A DNA stretch of 64,000 nt from Colwellia sp. (GTDB lineage Bacteria > Pseudomonadota > Gammaproteobacteria > Enterobacterales > Alteromonadaceae): positions 1 through 64,000 of the forward strand of contig JALJPB010000006.1 of NCBI GenBank assembly GCA_022969175.1, given 5' to 3'. How positions within the stretch are numbered: the stretch's first letter is position 1; the number at the start of each line of letters is the position of its first letter. Positions 18,935-28,955 of the stretch are shown here, piece by piece. The position numbers and the translations under genes are program-made. The notes under the pieces were generated by a model. That model saw only the letters and a program-made list of their open reading frames with translations, searched no databases and had not been told where the DNA came from.

Positions 18935-21219
18935 TGAGCTTAGATGCGGCGTTGCAGACTTTTTATGTTGAAGCTCAAGAGCATTTAGAATCGATGGAAA
19001 ATGCGTTTTTACAAATGGATGATGGCGATATAACCAAGGATATACTCAATGATATATTTCGTTCTGCTCATACCATTAAAGGCTCTGCAGGCATCTTTGG
19101 TTTAGATCATATCGTTAACTTTACCCATGTGGTAGAAAATGTTTTAGACCGAGCAAGAGAAAATGAAATCACTTTAGGTAAAAGCTTACTTGATATTCTC
19201 TTTAGCTGCAGAGACCACATGCAAAGTTTAGTGGGAGTCACTTTAGAGGAATTTCAACAGCAAGATGAATTGCAAAAAGTAGGCATCACTTTATTACAAA
19301 CCTTAATTCCTTGGTCCAATGAAGCCCCTTCAGATAATGAAGAAAGCGTCGATGAAGCAGCTGGAAATGTGCAAAATTCAGTGTCTGATATGGCTAATGT
19401 TGCAGAGTCAACAGAAGAGTTGTCTGATAAGACCAACGGTAAATATTGGCATATCTCATTGCGTTTATCGGCTGATTGCTTAAGAAATGGCATGGATCCT
19501 TTGTCTTTTATCAAGTTTTTAGCAAGCTTAGGTGAAATAAAACATATAGAAAGTATTACCGATAACTTCCCGCAAGCGGCTGACTTTGATGCTGAAAACC
19601 TTTATTTTGCCTATGAAATAGCTTTACAGTCTGAAGCAGATCTAGAAACAATTGAAAATACTTTTATGTTTGTTCAGGATGACTCAAGCATTGAAATATT
19701 ACCCCCTAGTGCAAAAATCGAAGATTACCTCGCTCTGATTGATAAATTACCAGAAGAAAATCGAAGGCTCGGGGAGATTCTGGTTAAATGTGGCTCGTTA
19801 ACAAAACAATCGCTTGAACAAGCACTGATGGTTCAAACAAGAGACTCTATCATTGGTGATAAGCAAGGAGAAAACGGCAATAAAAAATTAGGAGAGGTAT
19901 TAACCGAACACCATAAAGTCCCGGAACAAGTAATTAATGCAGCACTATCAAAACAGCAGAAAAACCAAAAGACAAATACGGAAGGTAAACAAATTCGCAT
20001 TGATGCTAGTCGTTTAGATCTGCTCATTAATTTAATTGGTGAGCTTGTTATTAATCAGCAACGTATAGAGTTGTTATCAAAAAACAGCAAAAATCCTGCC
20101 TTAATTGAAGCCGTGGATGATTTTGATGATTTTACTAATCAAATTCGAGATGCTGCACTAAGTTTAAGAATGGTTGCGATTGGTGGTACTTTTCAACGCT
20201 TTAAACGACTGGTAAGGGATACTGCTAAAGAGCTAGGTAAAGAAATTGAACTTATTATCGAAGGTGGTGATACTGAGTTAGACCGCTTAATGGTAGAAAA
20301 GCTTGGTGATCCACTTACCCATATAATTAGAAATGCCATGGATCATGGGCTTGAGAGCGTTGAAGATCGTAACGCTGCGGGCAAACCCTCTAAAGGACAA
20401 TTAAAACTTGCTGCTTACCATGAGGCCGGTCATATAGTTATTGCGATTAGTGATGATGGAAATGGTATTAACAAGGCTAGAGTTAAAGCCAAGGCAATCG
20501 AAAAAGGCATTATCAACGCTGATATGCAATTAACTGATAATGAACTCAATCATCTCATTTTTCATCCTGGATTTTCAACCGCAGAAACCGTAACCAATTT
20601 ATCTGGTCGTGGTGTGGGAATGGACGTGGTGAAACGTAATGTTGAGGCTTTACAAGGCAATATTGAAATCAAATCAATAGAAGGGCAAGGGTCGTTGTTT
20701 AAAATTCGACTACCACTAACCTTAGCTATTATTGATGGTTTTCATGTAGAAGCTCAAAATACACATTTTATTATTCCACAGGCAACTATCATCGAGTGTA
20801 TAGATTTGGACAATCATCAAGATGTTAAAGGTCGGCACTGTATTAATTTACGTGGCGACATGATTCCTTATTTAAATATGTCAGAAATATTTAATCTTTC
20901 ATCAACCACTAAAACATTCGATTCTGAAAAAAACACCAATGAAAACAAGCAACAAAAAGTGCGGAATGAACTTGTTATTGTACAGTTTGGTGGTGATAGA
21001 GCAGGGATAGCCGTTGATAAACTTAATGGTGAAATTCAAACCGTAGTAAAACCATTAGGGCCAATATTTAAGGCACTTAAAGGCATTGGTGGCTCAAGTT
21101 TATTAGGTAATGGTGAAATTGCTTTTATTTTAGATATACCACAACTTATCGGCTTAGCCATTGGCAGTGAAGTTGCGGGTACAAGTGAAATTACTAGCAT
21201 AAGCAAAGAAGTAGATTAA
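18931..21219 (+). CDS. cheA: Chemotaxis histidine kinase CheA
   Basis: A 762-residue kinase that passes phosphate to CheY and CheB. Domains in order: Hpt (about 1-110) with phospho-His47 in RSAHTIKGSAGIFG; a variable linker region (about 120-350) with an acidic stretch and two LGEIL/LGEVL repeats; dimerisation helices (about 355-430); HATPase (about 430-600) with HIIRNAMDHGLES and GRGVGMDVVKRNVE; and a CheW-like domain to the end. There is no clear CheY/CheB-binding P2. All catalytic boxes are present. Its start overlaps the STAS gene. Confidence 0.95.
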   Translation: MMSLDAALQTFYVEAQEHLESMENAFLQMDDGDITKDILNDIFRSAHTIKGSAGIFGLDHIVNFTHVVENVLDRARENEITLGKSLLDILFSCRDHMQSLVGVTLEEFQQQDELQKVGITLLQTLIPWSNEAPSDNEESVDEAAGNVQNSVSDMANVAESTEELSDKTNGKYWHISLRLSADCLRNGMDPLSFIKFLASLGEIKHIESITDNFPQAADFDAENLYFAYEIALQSEADLETIENTFMFVQDDSSIEILPPSAKIEDYLALIDKLPEENRRLGEILVKCGSLTKQSLEQALMVQTRDSIIGDKQGENGNKKLGEVLTEHHKVPEQVINAALSKQQKNQKTNTEGKQIRIDASRLDLLINLIGELVINQQRIELLSKNSKNPALIEAVDDFDDFTNQIRDAALSLRMVAIGGTFQRFKRLVRDTAKELGKEIELIIEGGDTELDRLMVEKLGDPLTHIIRNAMDHGLESVEDRNAAGKPSKGQLKLAAYHEAGHIVIAISDDGNGINKARVKAKAIEKGIINADMQLTDNELNHLIFHPGFSTAETVTNLSGRGVGMDVVKRNVEALQGNIEIKSIEGQGSLFKIRLPLTLAIIDGFHVEAQNTHFIIPQATIIECIDLDNHQDVKGRHCINLRGDMIPYLNMSEIFNLSSTTKTFDSEKNTNENKQQKVRNELVIVQFGGDRAGIAVDKLNGEIQTVVKPLGPIFKALKGIGGSSLLGNGEIAFILDIPQLIGLAIGSEVAGTSEITSISKEVD

Positions 21220-21251
21220 GTGAAAATAATTGAAAAGTACTGAGTATAAAT

Positions 21252-21764
21252 ATGAATACTTTTGAAGAGAAAAACACAGAAAAACAGACCATCAATGAAA
21301 CACAGCAGTTTTTAACTTTCACCATTGCTGACGAACACTTTGGTATGGAGTTACACCAAACCAGAGAGATTATTGAATATGCTGGCATCACAAAAGTACC
21401 ATTAATGCCGCAATTTATTACCGGTGTTATTAATTTACGTGGTGAAGTTGTTCCTGTTATTGACTTGAGTGTTCGTTTGGGTAGAGAGCCGATCACCATT
21501 CACAAAAGAACCTGTGTGATTGTAATTGAATTAAACAGTTCTGAGCAGAACTGTGTTTTAGGTTTGTTAGCTGATGCAGTAAATGAAGTCATAGATATTT
21601 GTGCGATGGACATTGAAGATGCCCCCGCATTTGGCGCAAAAATACGTGCAGAATTTATTCAAGGCATAGCCAAAAAAGATGATGACTTTATTGTACTTTT
21701 AGACGCTGAAAAAACCCTGTCGCCAAGAGAGTTAGCCCATTTAGTTGAAGCAGAATTACAATAG
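21252..21764 (+). CDS. cheW: Chemotaxis coupling protein CheW
   Basis: A 170-residue cytoplasmic adaptor that joins CheA to the receptors. The CheW fold is seen in FLTFTIADEHFGMELHQTRE, then the conserved MPQFITGVINLRGEVVPVID. Length is usual for the family. It lies 32 bases after cheA in the same run. Confidence 0.94.
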   Translation: MNTFEEKNTEKQTINETQQFLTFTIADEHFGMELHQTREIIEYAGITKVPLMPQFITGVINLRGEVVPVIDLSVRLGREPITIHKRTCVIVIELNSSEQNCVLGLLADAVNEVIDICAMDIEDAPAFGAKIRAEFIQGIAKKDDDFIVLLDAEKTLSPRELAHLVEAELQ

Positions 21765-21804
21765 AGCTTATTGACTAAATACACGTATTAACGAGGAAAA
21801 AACC

Positions 21805-23493
21805 ATGTTAGAAAAAATAAGCTTGAAGGCAAAAATTTTATTTCTAGGTTTGCTGGTTACATTAGCATTGTTGTTATTGGGCTGGTCATCAATTAATAAA
21901 TTTTCAGAATTTCATGAGTCTGTTGAGCATGATTTTAAGCAAGTCAGTCAAAATATCGAAATATTATCTGATATTACCAATGCTCATGTGCTCTTTAAAA
22001 TTCAGGTACAAGAGTGGAAAAATGTTCTAATCCGTGGCAATGATGAAAAACAATTTGATAAATACAGTACTCGTTTCCAAGAAAATTCAGACAAAGTACA
22101 AGCACTACTTGCCAACGCCATAGAGAAATCAATAGCATTAAATAAAAGTGTGAAAAAACTTGAAGCAGTTAAGATTGAACATGGCAATTTAAAAACGGCG
22201 TATGTATTGGCTTTAAACAACTTTGATAAACAAGACAAGTTAACGGGTAAAAAAGTTGATAAAAGTGTCAGTGGTGTTGATAGACCCGCTAGTAAAGGCA
22301 TGACCGATCTGGCAGAGGAAGCAGAAAAAGATTTCAGAGCTATTATCAACGAAACCATAGTATCCATGGATACACAATTTGATAATACTAAGTCATCACT
22401 GACCATTTTTGTCATTATCGGCGCTATCGTGGTATTAAGTGTGATGGCGGTAATTTTTTATGACTTATTTAAAACCCTTGGTGGTGAACCTCGTTATGCT
22501 GCTCAAGTCTGTAATCAAGTTGCTAATGGTGATTTAAGTATCGACATCGAATTAAAGAGTAATGATAAGGGATCTTTGTTATTTAGTATTACCAATATGA
22601 AAAACCAACTAGCGACCATTATTCATGACGTAAGATCATCGTCAGAAGCGCTATCTTCCGCTTCAACTGAAGTAAACTCTACTGCGCAAACTATAGCTAA
22701 GGGCGCTTCTGTGCAAGCGGCTAGTGTTGAGGAAACTTCTGCTTCAATGGAGCAAATGTCAGCTTCAATATCACAAAACAATGAAAATGCGGGGATTACT
22801 GATGGTATGGCTCAAAAAGCGTCTAAAGAAGCTACATCAGGTGGTGAGGCTGTTGCAGAAACCGTTGAAGCTATGCAAAAAATTGCTGAAAAAATCAGCG
22901 TAATTGATGATATCGCCTACCAAACAAATTTACTTGCCCTTAATGCCGCTATTGAAGCCGGCAGAGCTGGAGATCACGGCAAGGGTTTTGCTGTTGTTGC
23001 TTCAGAAGTAAGAAAGTTAGCTGAACGTAGCCAAGTAGCCGCACAAGAAATTGGTGAATTAGCGAAAGACAGTGTTAAACGTGCAGACTTTGCCGGTAAA
23101 GCGTTAGAAGAAATGGTGCCATCCATCAATAAAACGGCAGACTTAGTACAAGAAATAGCGGCAGCTTCATCAGAGCAGGCTTCTGGTGTGCATCAAATAA
23201 ATGAAGCTATCGCACAAGTTAATCAAACCATGCAACACAATGCCGCAGCCTCGGAAGAGTTAAGTGCAACCTCTGAAGAAATGAATTCTCAAGCGTTACA
23301 ACTTCAAGAATCAGTTAATTACTTCACACTAGAAAGCACACCGCTAGAAAAGGCTTCTAAAAGGTATATTAGTGCCAACAAACAAAATACCAATATACGA
23401 GAAAATAATAAAAAAGAGGGTCGCTCAACAAACAACTTAAATGAAAATAGTAATAATAGAGATGATGATGATGATAGTTTTGTTGGCTATTAA
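21805..23493 (+). CDS. Methyl-accepting chemotaxis protein with 4-helix sensor
   Basis: A 562-residue receptor. First membrane helix at about 10-28 ([17 protein letters not shown]), a helical periplasmic sensor of about 165 residues that looks like a four-helix bundle, second membrane helix at about 198-220 ([17 protein letters not shown]), then HAMP and the signalling coiled coil with [20 protein letters not shown] and [19 protein letters not shown]. The linker near the C-terminus is Asn-rich and ends in [10 protein letters not shown], so there is no classic NWETF tether. A strong ribosome site (ACGAGGA) precedes the ATG. Ligand is unknown. Confidence 0.93.
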   Translation: MLEKISLKAKILFLGLLVTLALLLLGWSSINKFSEFHESVEHDFKQVSQNIEILSDITNAHVLFKIQVQEWKNVLIRGNDEKQFDKYSTRFQENSDKVQALLANAIEKSIALNKSVKKLEAVKIEHGNLKTAYVLALNNFDKQDKLTGKKVDKSVSGVDRPASKGMTDLAEEAEKDFRAIINETIVSMDTQFDNTKSSLTIFVIIGAIVVLSVMAVIFYDLFKTLGGEPRYAAQVCNQVANGDLSIDIELKSNDKGSLLFSITNMKNQLATIIHDVRSSSEALSSASTEVNSTAQTIAKGASVQAASVEETSASMEQMSASISQNNENAGITDGMAQKASKEATSGGEAVAETVEAMQKIAEKISVIDDIAYQTNLLALNAAIEAGRAGDHGKGFAVVASEVRKLAERSQVAAQEIGELAKDSVKRADFAGKALEEMVPSINKTADLVQEIAAASSEQASGVHQINEAIAQVNQTMQHNAAASEELSATSEEMNSQALQLQESVNYFTLESTPLEKASKRYISANKQNTNIRENNKKEGRSTNNLNENSNNRDDDDDSFVGY

Positions 23494-23546
23494 ACTACTG
23501 TGAAAATAAATAGTGGGTCAACATACAAAAAAACTAAGGATCATCA

Positions 23547-24377
23547 ATGCAGGGTAGTTTAACAATGAATGAATTAGAAATACTGCCTTCAGAAGAAGTG
23601 TTTATTCTTTTTCAAAAGCTCGTACATAGTAAGTTAGGTATTCATTTAGCAAAACAAAAACGAATGATGTTAGGGCATAGATTATTTAAACGAGTTAAAT
23701 ATATAAAAGCGTCAGGGTTTTCTGATTACTTTCGTTATATTAATAAACCAGAGAATACTAACGAGTTAGAAATTGCTCTTGAATTGATGACAACTAACGA
23801 AACTTTTTTCTTTCGTGAACATAAACATTTTGATTACATGGTTGATACCCTTCTGCCGAAAATAAAGCCGAATAAAGAGTTTAAGGTTTGGTGTGCAGCA
23901 AGTTCTAGCGGTGAGGAGCCATACAGTATTGCCATGGTTTTAAATGAACATTGCCATACTCCATGGTCTGTAATCGCATCTGATGTCAATAAATCGGTAT
24001 TAAATCATGCCCGCAAGGGAATTTATGTCGATGACAGGGCTAAATTATTACCGGATAGCTATAAAAAGCAATATTGCACTAAAGGCATTAAAGAGTTCGA
24101 AGGCTATATGAGGGTAAAACCAGAACTTAGAAAGCGCGTTGATTTTTTTTGTTTCAATTTACTTGATGATATGGCTGCCCTTGGCAAGTTTGATCTGATT
24201 TTTATTCGTAATGTGATGATTTATTTTGATGACAATACTCGGCAAAAAATTATAAGTGGATTGCAGCACTGCTTGAACGAAGATGGCCATTTATTTATTA
24301 GCCACTCAGAGACTTTACATGGCTTAGAACATAATTTCGAATTAAAACAACCAGCAATTTATCGCCACCTAAAGTAG
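23547..24377 (+). CDS. cheR: Chemoreceptor methyltransferase CheR
   Basis: A 276-residue SAM-dependent enzyme that methylates glutamates of the receptors. The N-terminal all-helix domain is followed by NETFFFREHKHF, the SAM pocket WCAASSSGEEPYSIAM, and FDLIFIRNVMIYF. AAGGA lies 7 bases before the ATG at 23547, so I keep that start and not the Met six codons later. It works against CheB, two genes on. Confidence 0.95.
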   Translation: MQGSLTMNELEILPSEEVFILFQKLVHSKLGIHLAKQKRMMLGHRLFKRVKYIKASGFSDYFRYINKPENTNELEIALELMTTNETFFFREHKHFDYMVDTLLPKIKPNKEFKVWCAASSSGEEPYSIAMVLNEHCHTPWSVIASDVNKSVLNHARKGIYVDDRAKLLPDSYKKQYCTKGIKEFEGYMRVKPELRKRVDFFCFNLLDDMAALGKFDLIFIRNVMIYFDDNTRQKIISGLQHCLNEDGHLFISHSETLHGLEHNFELKQPAIYRHLK

Positions 24378-24398
24378 TAACGGTCTAGAGAAAAGATA

Positions 24399-24905
24399 AT
24401 GAAGAGGAAGCAGCAGTTAATTCATTTGCAACCTGGAGAAATATATTTCTCTAAAACCAATGGACAAGTAAATGAAGTAGCCAAAATCAGAACGATTTTA
24501 GGCTCTTGTGTTTCAATAACGGTTTGGCACCCAACATTACTTATTGGCGGTATGTGCCACTATTTATTAGCTCAACAAAGTAGATCCACGTTAACGAGTA
24601 AAGTACTTAAGCAATATCGTTACGGTGATAGGGCACTAGATTTTTTATTGATAAAAATGTCATTAATTCAACCAATAAATAACTTTGAATTAGGGGTGTT
24701 TGGTGGTGGTTGTATGTACGATAGATCAGTTTCCCCCAGTATCGGTGAAATAAATGTTGCTTTTGCTCATGCTTGGGCGAAAAGAAATAAGTTAGCATTT
24801 ACACAAGAAGATACGCTAGGAAATCTAGGGCGAAATCTTAAATTAGATTTAGTTAATGGCAATATTGAATTAAGTAAATACCCAATAGAACAAGAGGATC
24901 TGTAA
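24399..24905 (+). CDS. cheD: Chemoreceptor glutamine deamidase CheD
   Basis: A 168-residue enzyme that deamidates receptor glutamines and helps adaptation. Cys37 in LGSCVSITVW and His54 in GGMCHYLL are 17 residues apart, as in the catalytic pair of known CheD proteins. A GVFGGGCMYD segment also fits. It ends directly against the TTG start of cheB. Confidence 0.93.
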   Translation: MKRKQQLIHLQPGEIYFSKTNGQVNEVAKIRTILGSCVSITVWHPTLLIGGMCHYLLAQQSRSTLTSKVLKQYRYGDRALDFLLIKMSLIQPINNFELGVFGGGCMYDRSVSPSIGEINVAFAHAWAKRNKLAFTQEDTLGNLGRNLKLDLVNGNIELSKYPIEQEDL

Positions 24906-25979
24906 TTGGCTATCAATGTAATTATTATCGATGACTCTGCGGTGGTACGGCAGGTTATTTCCCAAATACTGAATGATTCGACTGAAATCAACGTATACGC
25001 TGTCGCCAATGATCCTATTTTTGCCTATACAAAGATGCTAAAACAATGGCCTGATGTCATTATTTTAGATATTGAAATGCCTCGTATGGACGGAATTACT
25101 TTTTTAAAGAAAATTATGGCAGAACGTCCTACTCCCGTTATTATTTGCTCTTCATTGGCCGAAAAAGGCGCCAAACTTTCATTACAGGCATTAGCCGCAG
25201 GTGCATTTGATATTATTACTAAACCACAAATGGGCTTGAAAGGCTTTCTTGAAGGGGTAGCAAAAGATATTAAAAATGTTGTGAAGGCGGCAGCAAAAAC
25301 AAAAGTTTATAGAAATACCAGTGATACTGATACACAACAAAAAACTCTGCAGACAGAAAAGGTTGAACAACAAAAAAATGATGTTGTTAAAAATGATACC
25401 GACTTAGCTGCAATCGCTTTAACTACTGATAGAGTAGTCGCAATCGGTTCTTCAACTGGGGGTACAATTGCCTTAGAAAAGATACTGACTAAGTTACCAA
25501 GAACAAGTCCAGGTATTGTGATAGTACAGCATATGCCTGAAAAATTTACCAAAGCTTTCGCTGATAGACTAAACTCACTATGTGAGCTTGATATTTTTGA
25601 AGCAAGCTCCGGAGATAGAGTTATTCCTGGTCGCGTTTTAATTGCTCCAGGTGGTAAGCATTTACAAGTAAAACGCTCTGGTGCGCAATATATTGCCATC
25701 GTATCTGAAGGACCAGCAGTCAATAGACACTGTCCTTCTGTTGATGTATTGTTTAAATCATTAGCAAAAAGCGCTAAACAAAACTCTACCGGCATTTTAT
25801 TAACGGGTATGGGTAATGATGGCGCGCAAGGCTTGTTAGCGATGAAGCAATCAGGCAGTAAAACCATTGCTCAAAATGAAAGTTCTAGTGTTGTTTTTGG
25901 CATGCCCAAAGAAGCCATTAAGCTTGGTGCTGCCGACAGGATTGTTGACTTAAGTGACATTGCCGCATTAGTAGTATAA
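24906..25979 (+). CDS. cheB: Chemotaxis methylesterase/response regulator CheB, TTG start
   Basis: A 357-residue two-domain protein: receiver (1-120) with phospho-Asp55 in VIILDIEMPRMDG, and a methylesterase (about 165-357) with catalytic Ser in IGSSTGG, His in QHMPEKFTKAFADRL and Asp in LTGMGNDGAQG. The linker is Thr/Gln-rich. The first codon is TTG at 24906: AGAGGA (24893-24898) stands 7 bases before it, it abuts the cheD stop, and the usual MAINVIIIDD-type start follows. The rare start codon probably keeps CheB low. Confidence 0.94.
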   Translation: MAINVIIIDDSAVVRQVISQILNDSTEINVYAVANDPIFAYTKMLKQWPDVIILDIEMPRMDGITFLKKIMAERPTPVIICSSLAEKGAKLSLQALAAGAFDIITKPQMGLKGFLEGVAKDIKNVVKAAAKTKVYRNTSDTDTQQKTLQTEKVEQQKNDVVKNDTDLAAIALTTDRVVAIGSSTGGTIALEKILTKLPRTSPGIVIVQHMPEKFTKAFADRLNSLCELDIFEASSGDRVIPGRVLIAPGGKHLQVKRSGAQYIAIVSEGPAVNRHCPSVDVLFKSLAKSAKQNSTGILLTGMGNDGAQGLLAMKQSGSKTIAQNESSSVVFGMPKEAIKLGAADRIVDLSDIAALVV

Positions 25980-26082
25980 TAACTAGATGATAAATTATAA
26001 AATTAAGATAACAGGCGATGAAAAATTCACAAAAAACTCAATCAATGAGTTGATTGTAATCATCAAATAAGCCGGGCCCTTT

Positions 26083-27309
26083 ATGCAAACATTGAAAGTA
26101 CTTGTTGTTGACGATAGTGATGTACAACGAAACCATGTGATGAATATGTGCATTGAGCATGGCTTGTCGCAAGTTATCGGGGCTACTGATGGTGCTCATG
26201 CTGTTGAAAAATTAAAAGAAGAATGTTTCGACCTAGTTTTTATCGATTTAGAAATGCCGGTAATGGACGGTGTTACTTTGGTTCGAAAGATAGCGAAAGA
26301 AAAACTTGCCCAAGCCGTTATTATTTTAAGTTCAAAAGATCCCTCACTTATATCAAGCATTGGCACAATGGCCGAATCGGATGGTTTAAATGTGCTAGGG
26401 ACTTTTCAAAAACCAATGCAAGGGAATGATCTTCTGTCCAGCATTAAACGCCTATCCCAGAATATTAAAAAGGAAGAACAACATAAAATTTATAACCGTA
26501 TTGATTCAAGTGATTTATTAGCAGGGATAAAAGAAAAACAAATAACGCTCTTTTATCAACCCAAATTAACTTGCAAAGGTTTGTTATTAAAGGGTGTTGA
26601 AGCACTAGCACGTTGGCAACACCCAACACTAGGGTTTGTTTCACCTGTTGAGTTTATTACTGCAGCTGAACAATTTGGTATTATCTCTGAATTAACTCAC
26701 TACCTGTTTGATATTGCACTTAAACAAAAAGTACAATGGCGCGATCACGGTATTAACTTTCATCTTGCCTTTAACTTATCTCCCTTATCTCTTGCCGATG
26801 ATGATCTTGCTGATAAAATAGCCCGCCAAGTTGAACGTCATAATATTGAGCCAAAAGAAATTGTCTTAGAGATAACCGAAAATGCGATTTGCGGTGAAAT
26901 ATCGTCGGCAATTGAAACCTTGGCCAAGTTAAGACTAAAAGGCTTTAAACTAGCAATAGATGACTACGGTACTGGCTTTGCCAACGCCCAACAACTCTCC
27001 AGAGTGCCAGCAACAGAACTAAAACTTGATAGAGTATTAGTTGATAACGTCGCTACCAGACCACAACAACTTGCCATCTTAAAAAGTACGGTCAATCTTG
27101 CCAAAGATTTAGGTTTAAATACCGTAGCTGAAGGTGTCGAGAGTTTTGAAGATTTCCAACAGATACTGAATTTAGGTGTAGATTTGGTACAAGGCTACTA
27201 TTTTGCTAAACCTATGAATGCAAGTTCATTAGTAAGCTGGTTAAAAAATGATTTAGCTAATATCCGTAATAACCTGCATGATAAACAGACTCAAGAAAGT
27301 AACCATTAG
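26083..27309 (+). CDS. REC-EAL response regulator, cyclic-di-GMP phosphodiesterase
   Basis: A 408-residue cytoplasmic protein with a receiver domain (1-125, phospho-Asp55 in FIDLEMPVMDG) and an EAL domain (about 150-395). The active-site elements are kept: GVEALARWQHP, LEITENAICG, IDDYGTGFANAQQL and LKLDRVLV, so cyclic-di-GMP hydrolysis is likely. It lies 100 bases past cheB in the same direction, so the chemotaxis kinase may feed it and couple stimulus to cyclic-di-GMP level. That coupling is inference. Confidence 0.92.
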   Translation: MQTLKVLVVDDSDVQRNHVMNMCIEHGLSQVIGATDGAHAVEKLKEECFDLVFIDLEMPVMDGVTLVRKIAKEKLAQAVIILSSKDPSLISSIGTMAESDGLNVLGTFQKPMQGNDLLSSIKRLSQNIKKEEQHKIYNRIDSSDLLAGIKEKQITLFYQPKLTCKGLLLKGVEALARWQHPTLGFVSPVEFITAAEQFGIISELTHYLFDIALKQKVQWRDHGINFHLAFNLSPLSLADDDLADKIARQVERHNIEPKEIVLEITENAICGEISSAIETLAKLRLKGFKLAIDDYGTGFANAQQLSRVPATELKLDRVLVDNVATRPQQLAILKSTVNLAKDLGLNTVAEGVESFEDFQQILNLGVDLVQGYYFAKPMNASSLVSWLKNDLANIRNNLHDKQTQESNH

Positions 27310-27317
27310 GAAGCTGG

Positions 27318-27572
27318 GATTTTACTCATCTTCTATCTGTTAAATACTTTATGGCATTATCATCAGAAGCTTACCTAACATAGGGAAGACGGTTATCTTA
27401 TCAATAACGTTGAAATGGAACGGGCTCTTAAGCTATAGACATGAATGACATTTGGGGCGCGAATATTGGTTTTTACTTTAATCAAGCCTCCTTAATTTCA
27501 GCTAATTATCACACTAACCGCATTGGTGAAGACTCAAATGCCGTCAGTGCCACTTTCGTAGCTCAATTTTAG
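27318..27572 (+). pseudogene. Decayed partial copy of the outer-membrane-like gene at 31145
   Basis: The stretch lines up with bases of about 31745-32059. Shared runs include TTTATGGCATTATCATCAGA, ACTTTAATCAAGCC, TGGTGAAGACTCAAAT and the same end GCTCAATTTTAG. About 72 bases present in the intact gene between AATTAT and CACACTA are missing, and the part between GAAAT and TTTGGGG is scrambled, with stops. It lacks the first two thirds of the gene. It is the left copy of an old duplication. Confidence 0.85.
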
Positions 27573-27583
27573 TTATTATTAAA

Positions 27584-27611
27584 GATAAGGAGGAATATAT
27601 TCCTCCTTATC
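27584..27611. terminator. Perfect 28-base palindrome after the pseudogene
   Basis: GATAAGGAGGAATA pairs fully with TATTCCTCCTTATC over 27584-27611. No T run follows at once, so it is a strong hairpin and perhaps a bidirectional terminator, not a textbook one. The matching place after the intact copy (about 32066-32098) has only a degenerate version. Confidence 0.5.
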
Positions 27612-27838
27612 TCGCTATATTTGTGCTATATCCCAAGTCCATTAAATTTTTCCACTCAGAGTTTTTAGCTTTTTGAGAACAAATATGATTTTTTGTTTAT
27701 AACACTCTCGTCTTTGTTTCCTGAGCCGCTTTAACCGCACCTTCCATGGTTTCGTTTGCAATCTGTGCCTGTCTCTAAGCCTTTTAACTCTCACTGAGTG
27801 GCAAGAAACTTATTGGAATTGGTATCATATAAAACAGT

Positions 27839-28726
27839 CTAGAAGATATCCCAATGTTCAACGATTTTATTTGTATTGTTATCTACACGCCATAAATCAA
27901 CGCCGTTCAAGTTGTCATCACCCGAGCCTGAAAAGGTCCAAACCATATCACCTTGAGCTAGACTCAAAAAGATAACTAAATTTCCACTGGTACCACTACT
28001 TACAAAGTTTAATAAAGCATTGCTGCCATTAGGCACCCAAAAATTATGTTGAAGATAACTTGGGTCTACTAAGACGGCAATCAAAGCAATATTTTGATTA
28101 TTGAATAAGTCTAAATAGAATTCAGTAACCATCACTTTATTCTCTTCTTCGATGGCCACATCATTATTAGAAAATGTATCGGTAGGGTATATGTATAAAT
28201 CACTAAAAACTGAATTACCACTTGCCGTTACTGTATTTGGAGTCATAACCAGATCCCAATGTTCAACTATCAAATCATCCGAAAGCTTGTATAAATCAAC
28301 TCGTGCGTCGCCAACAAATTCATCTTCAATATTTTCTGAATAATGCCAATGAACGGCAACATAATTACCATCGGCAACGATATGTTTAATAGTTGCCACA
28401 TGGTTAGGATAATTAGCGTTCATATTATCAAAATATACTTGTTGCCCATTGAGCCCAGGAGTTATAGCAGAGTTATGCTGAATAAAGTTTTCTGCATATA
28501 AAGAAGTTACTAATCCGGCATTTGCGCCATTGATTACATCATTATAAATTTGTTTAATAAGAGTGATATTATTTTCTTCACATGCTGTTGATATGCACGG
28601 CTGTATACTTAAAACTTCTGGACTTTCTTCTGCTATTTCAGTTTTGGGGCTTGGATCATTATTACTATTATTGCAGGCTGCAATTCCTACGAATAAAAAA
28701 ACACTTACAAGCTTAACTATCTTCAT
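27839..28726 (-). CDS. Lipoprotein with two SnoaL/NTF2-like domains
   Basis: A 295-residue exported lipoprotein: signal peptide with lipobox FVGIAAC, so Cys19 is lipidated. After a Ser/Glu linker come two similar halves, about 50-165 and 190-295. Each opens with a helix and LY.ENFIQHN or LVDPSYLQHN and each closes with VEHWD, the hallmark of the SnoaL branch of NTF2-like folds. The tandem arrangement points to internal duplication. SnoaL-like proteins bind small hydrophobic ligands or act as cyclases; no catalytic assignment can be made. AAGGAAG precedes the ATG. It faces the CadC-like regulator gene across a 229-base divergent promoter region. Confidence 0.8.
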   Translation of the reverse strand: MKIVKLVSVFLFVGIAACNNSNNDPSPKTEIAEESPEVLSIQPCISTACEENNITLIKQIYNDVINGANAGLVTSLYAENFIQHNSAITPGLNGQQVYFDNMNANYPNHVATIKHIVADGNYVAVHWHYSENIEDEFVGDARVDLYKLSDDLIVEHWDLVMTPNTVTASGNSVFSDLYIYPTDTFSNNDVAIEEENKVMVTEFYLDLFNNQNIALIAVLVDPSYLQHNFWVPNGSNALLNFVSSGTSGNLVIFLSLAQGDMVWTFSGSGDDNLNGVDLWRVDNNTNKIVEHWDIF

Positions 28727-28955
28727 TTAACTTCCTTAATTTACACTGTTTTGAATTAATGAGTAAAACGTTATATTTTTAATTTCCATCCATTAACAAT
28801 ATTGTGATTTAATACTGCCTATTTTGAAAATGGTGTCGCGATAAATTGATTTCGCATTTAAATTTTGTATTACAGTGCAATACAAAGACATATTTAAAAA
28901 ATCAAAAAAACATCATTTCTTTATTGTTTTTAAATTCAAGTAGTTACAAGGGTGT

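Noticed and set aside
24607-24798. Reverse frame inside cheD
   Set aside because: Shadow of cheD, whose Cys/His pair and spacing are clear.
25307-25867. Long reverse frame (186 codons) inside cheB
   Set aside because: cheB has all catalytic motifs over the same bases; the reverse frame is Cys/Ser/Pro-rich shadow sequence.
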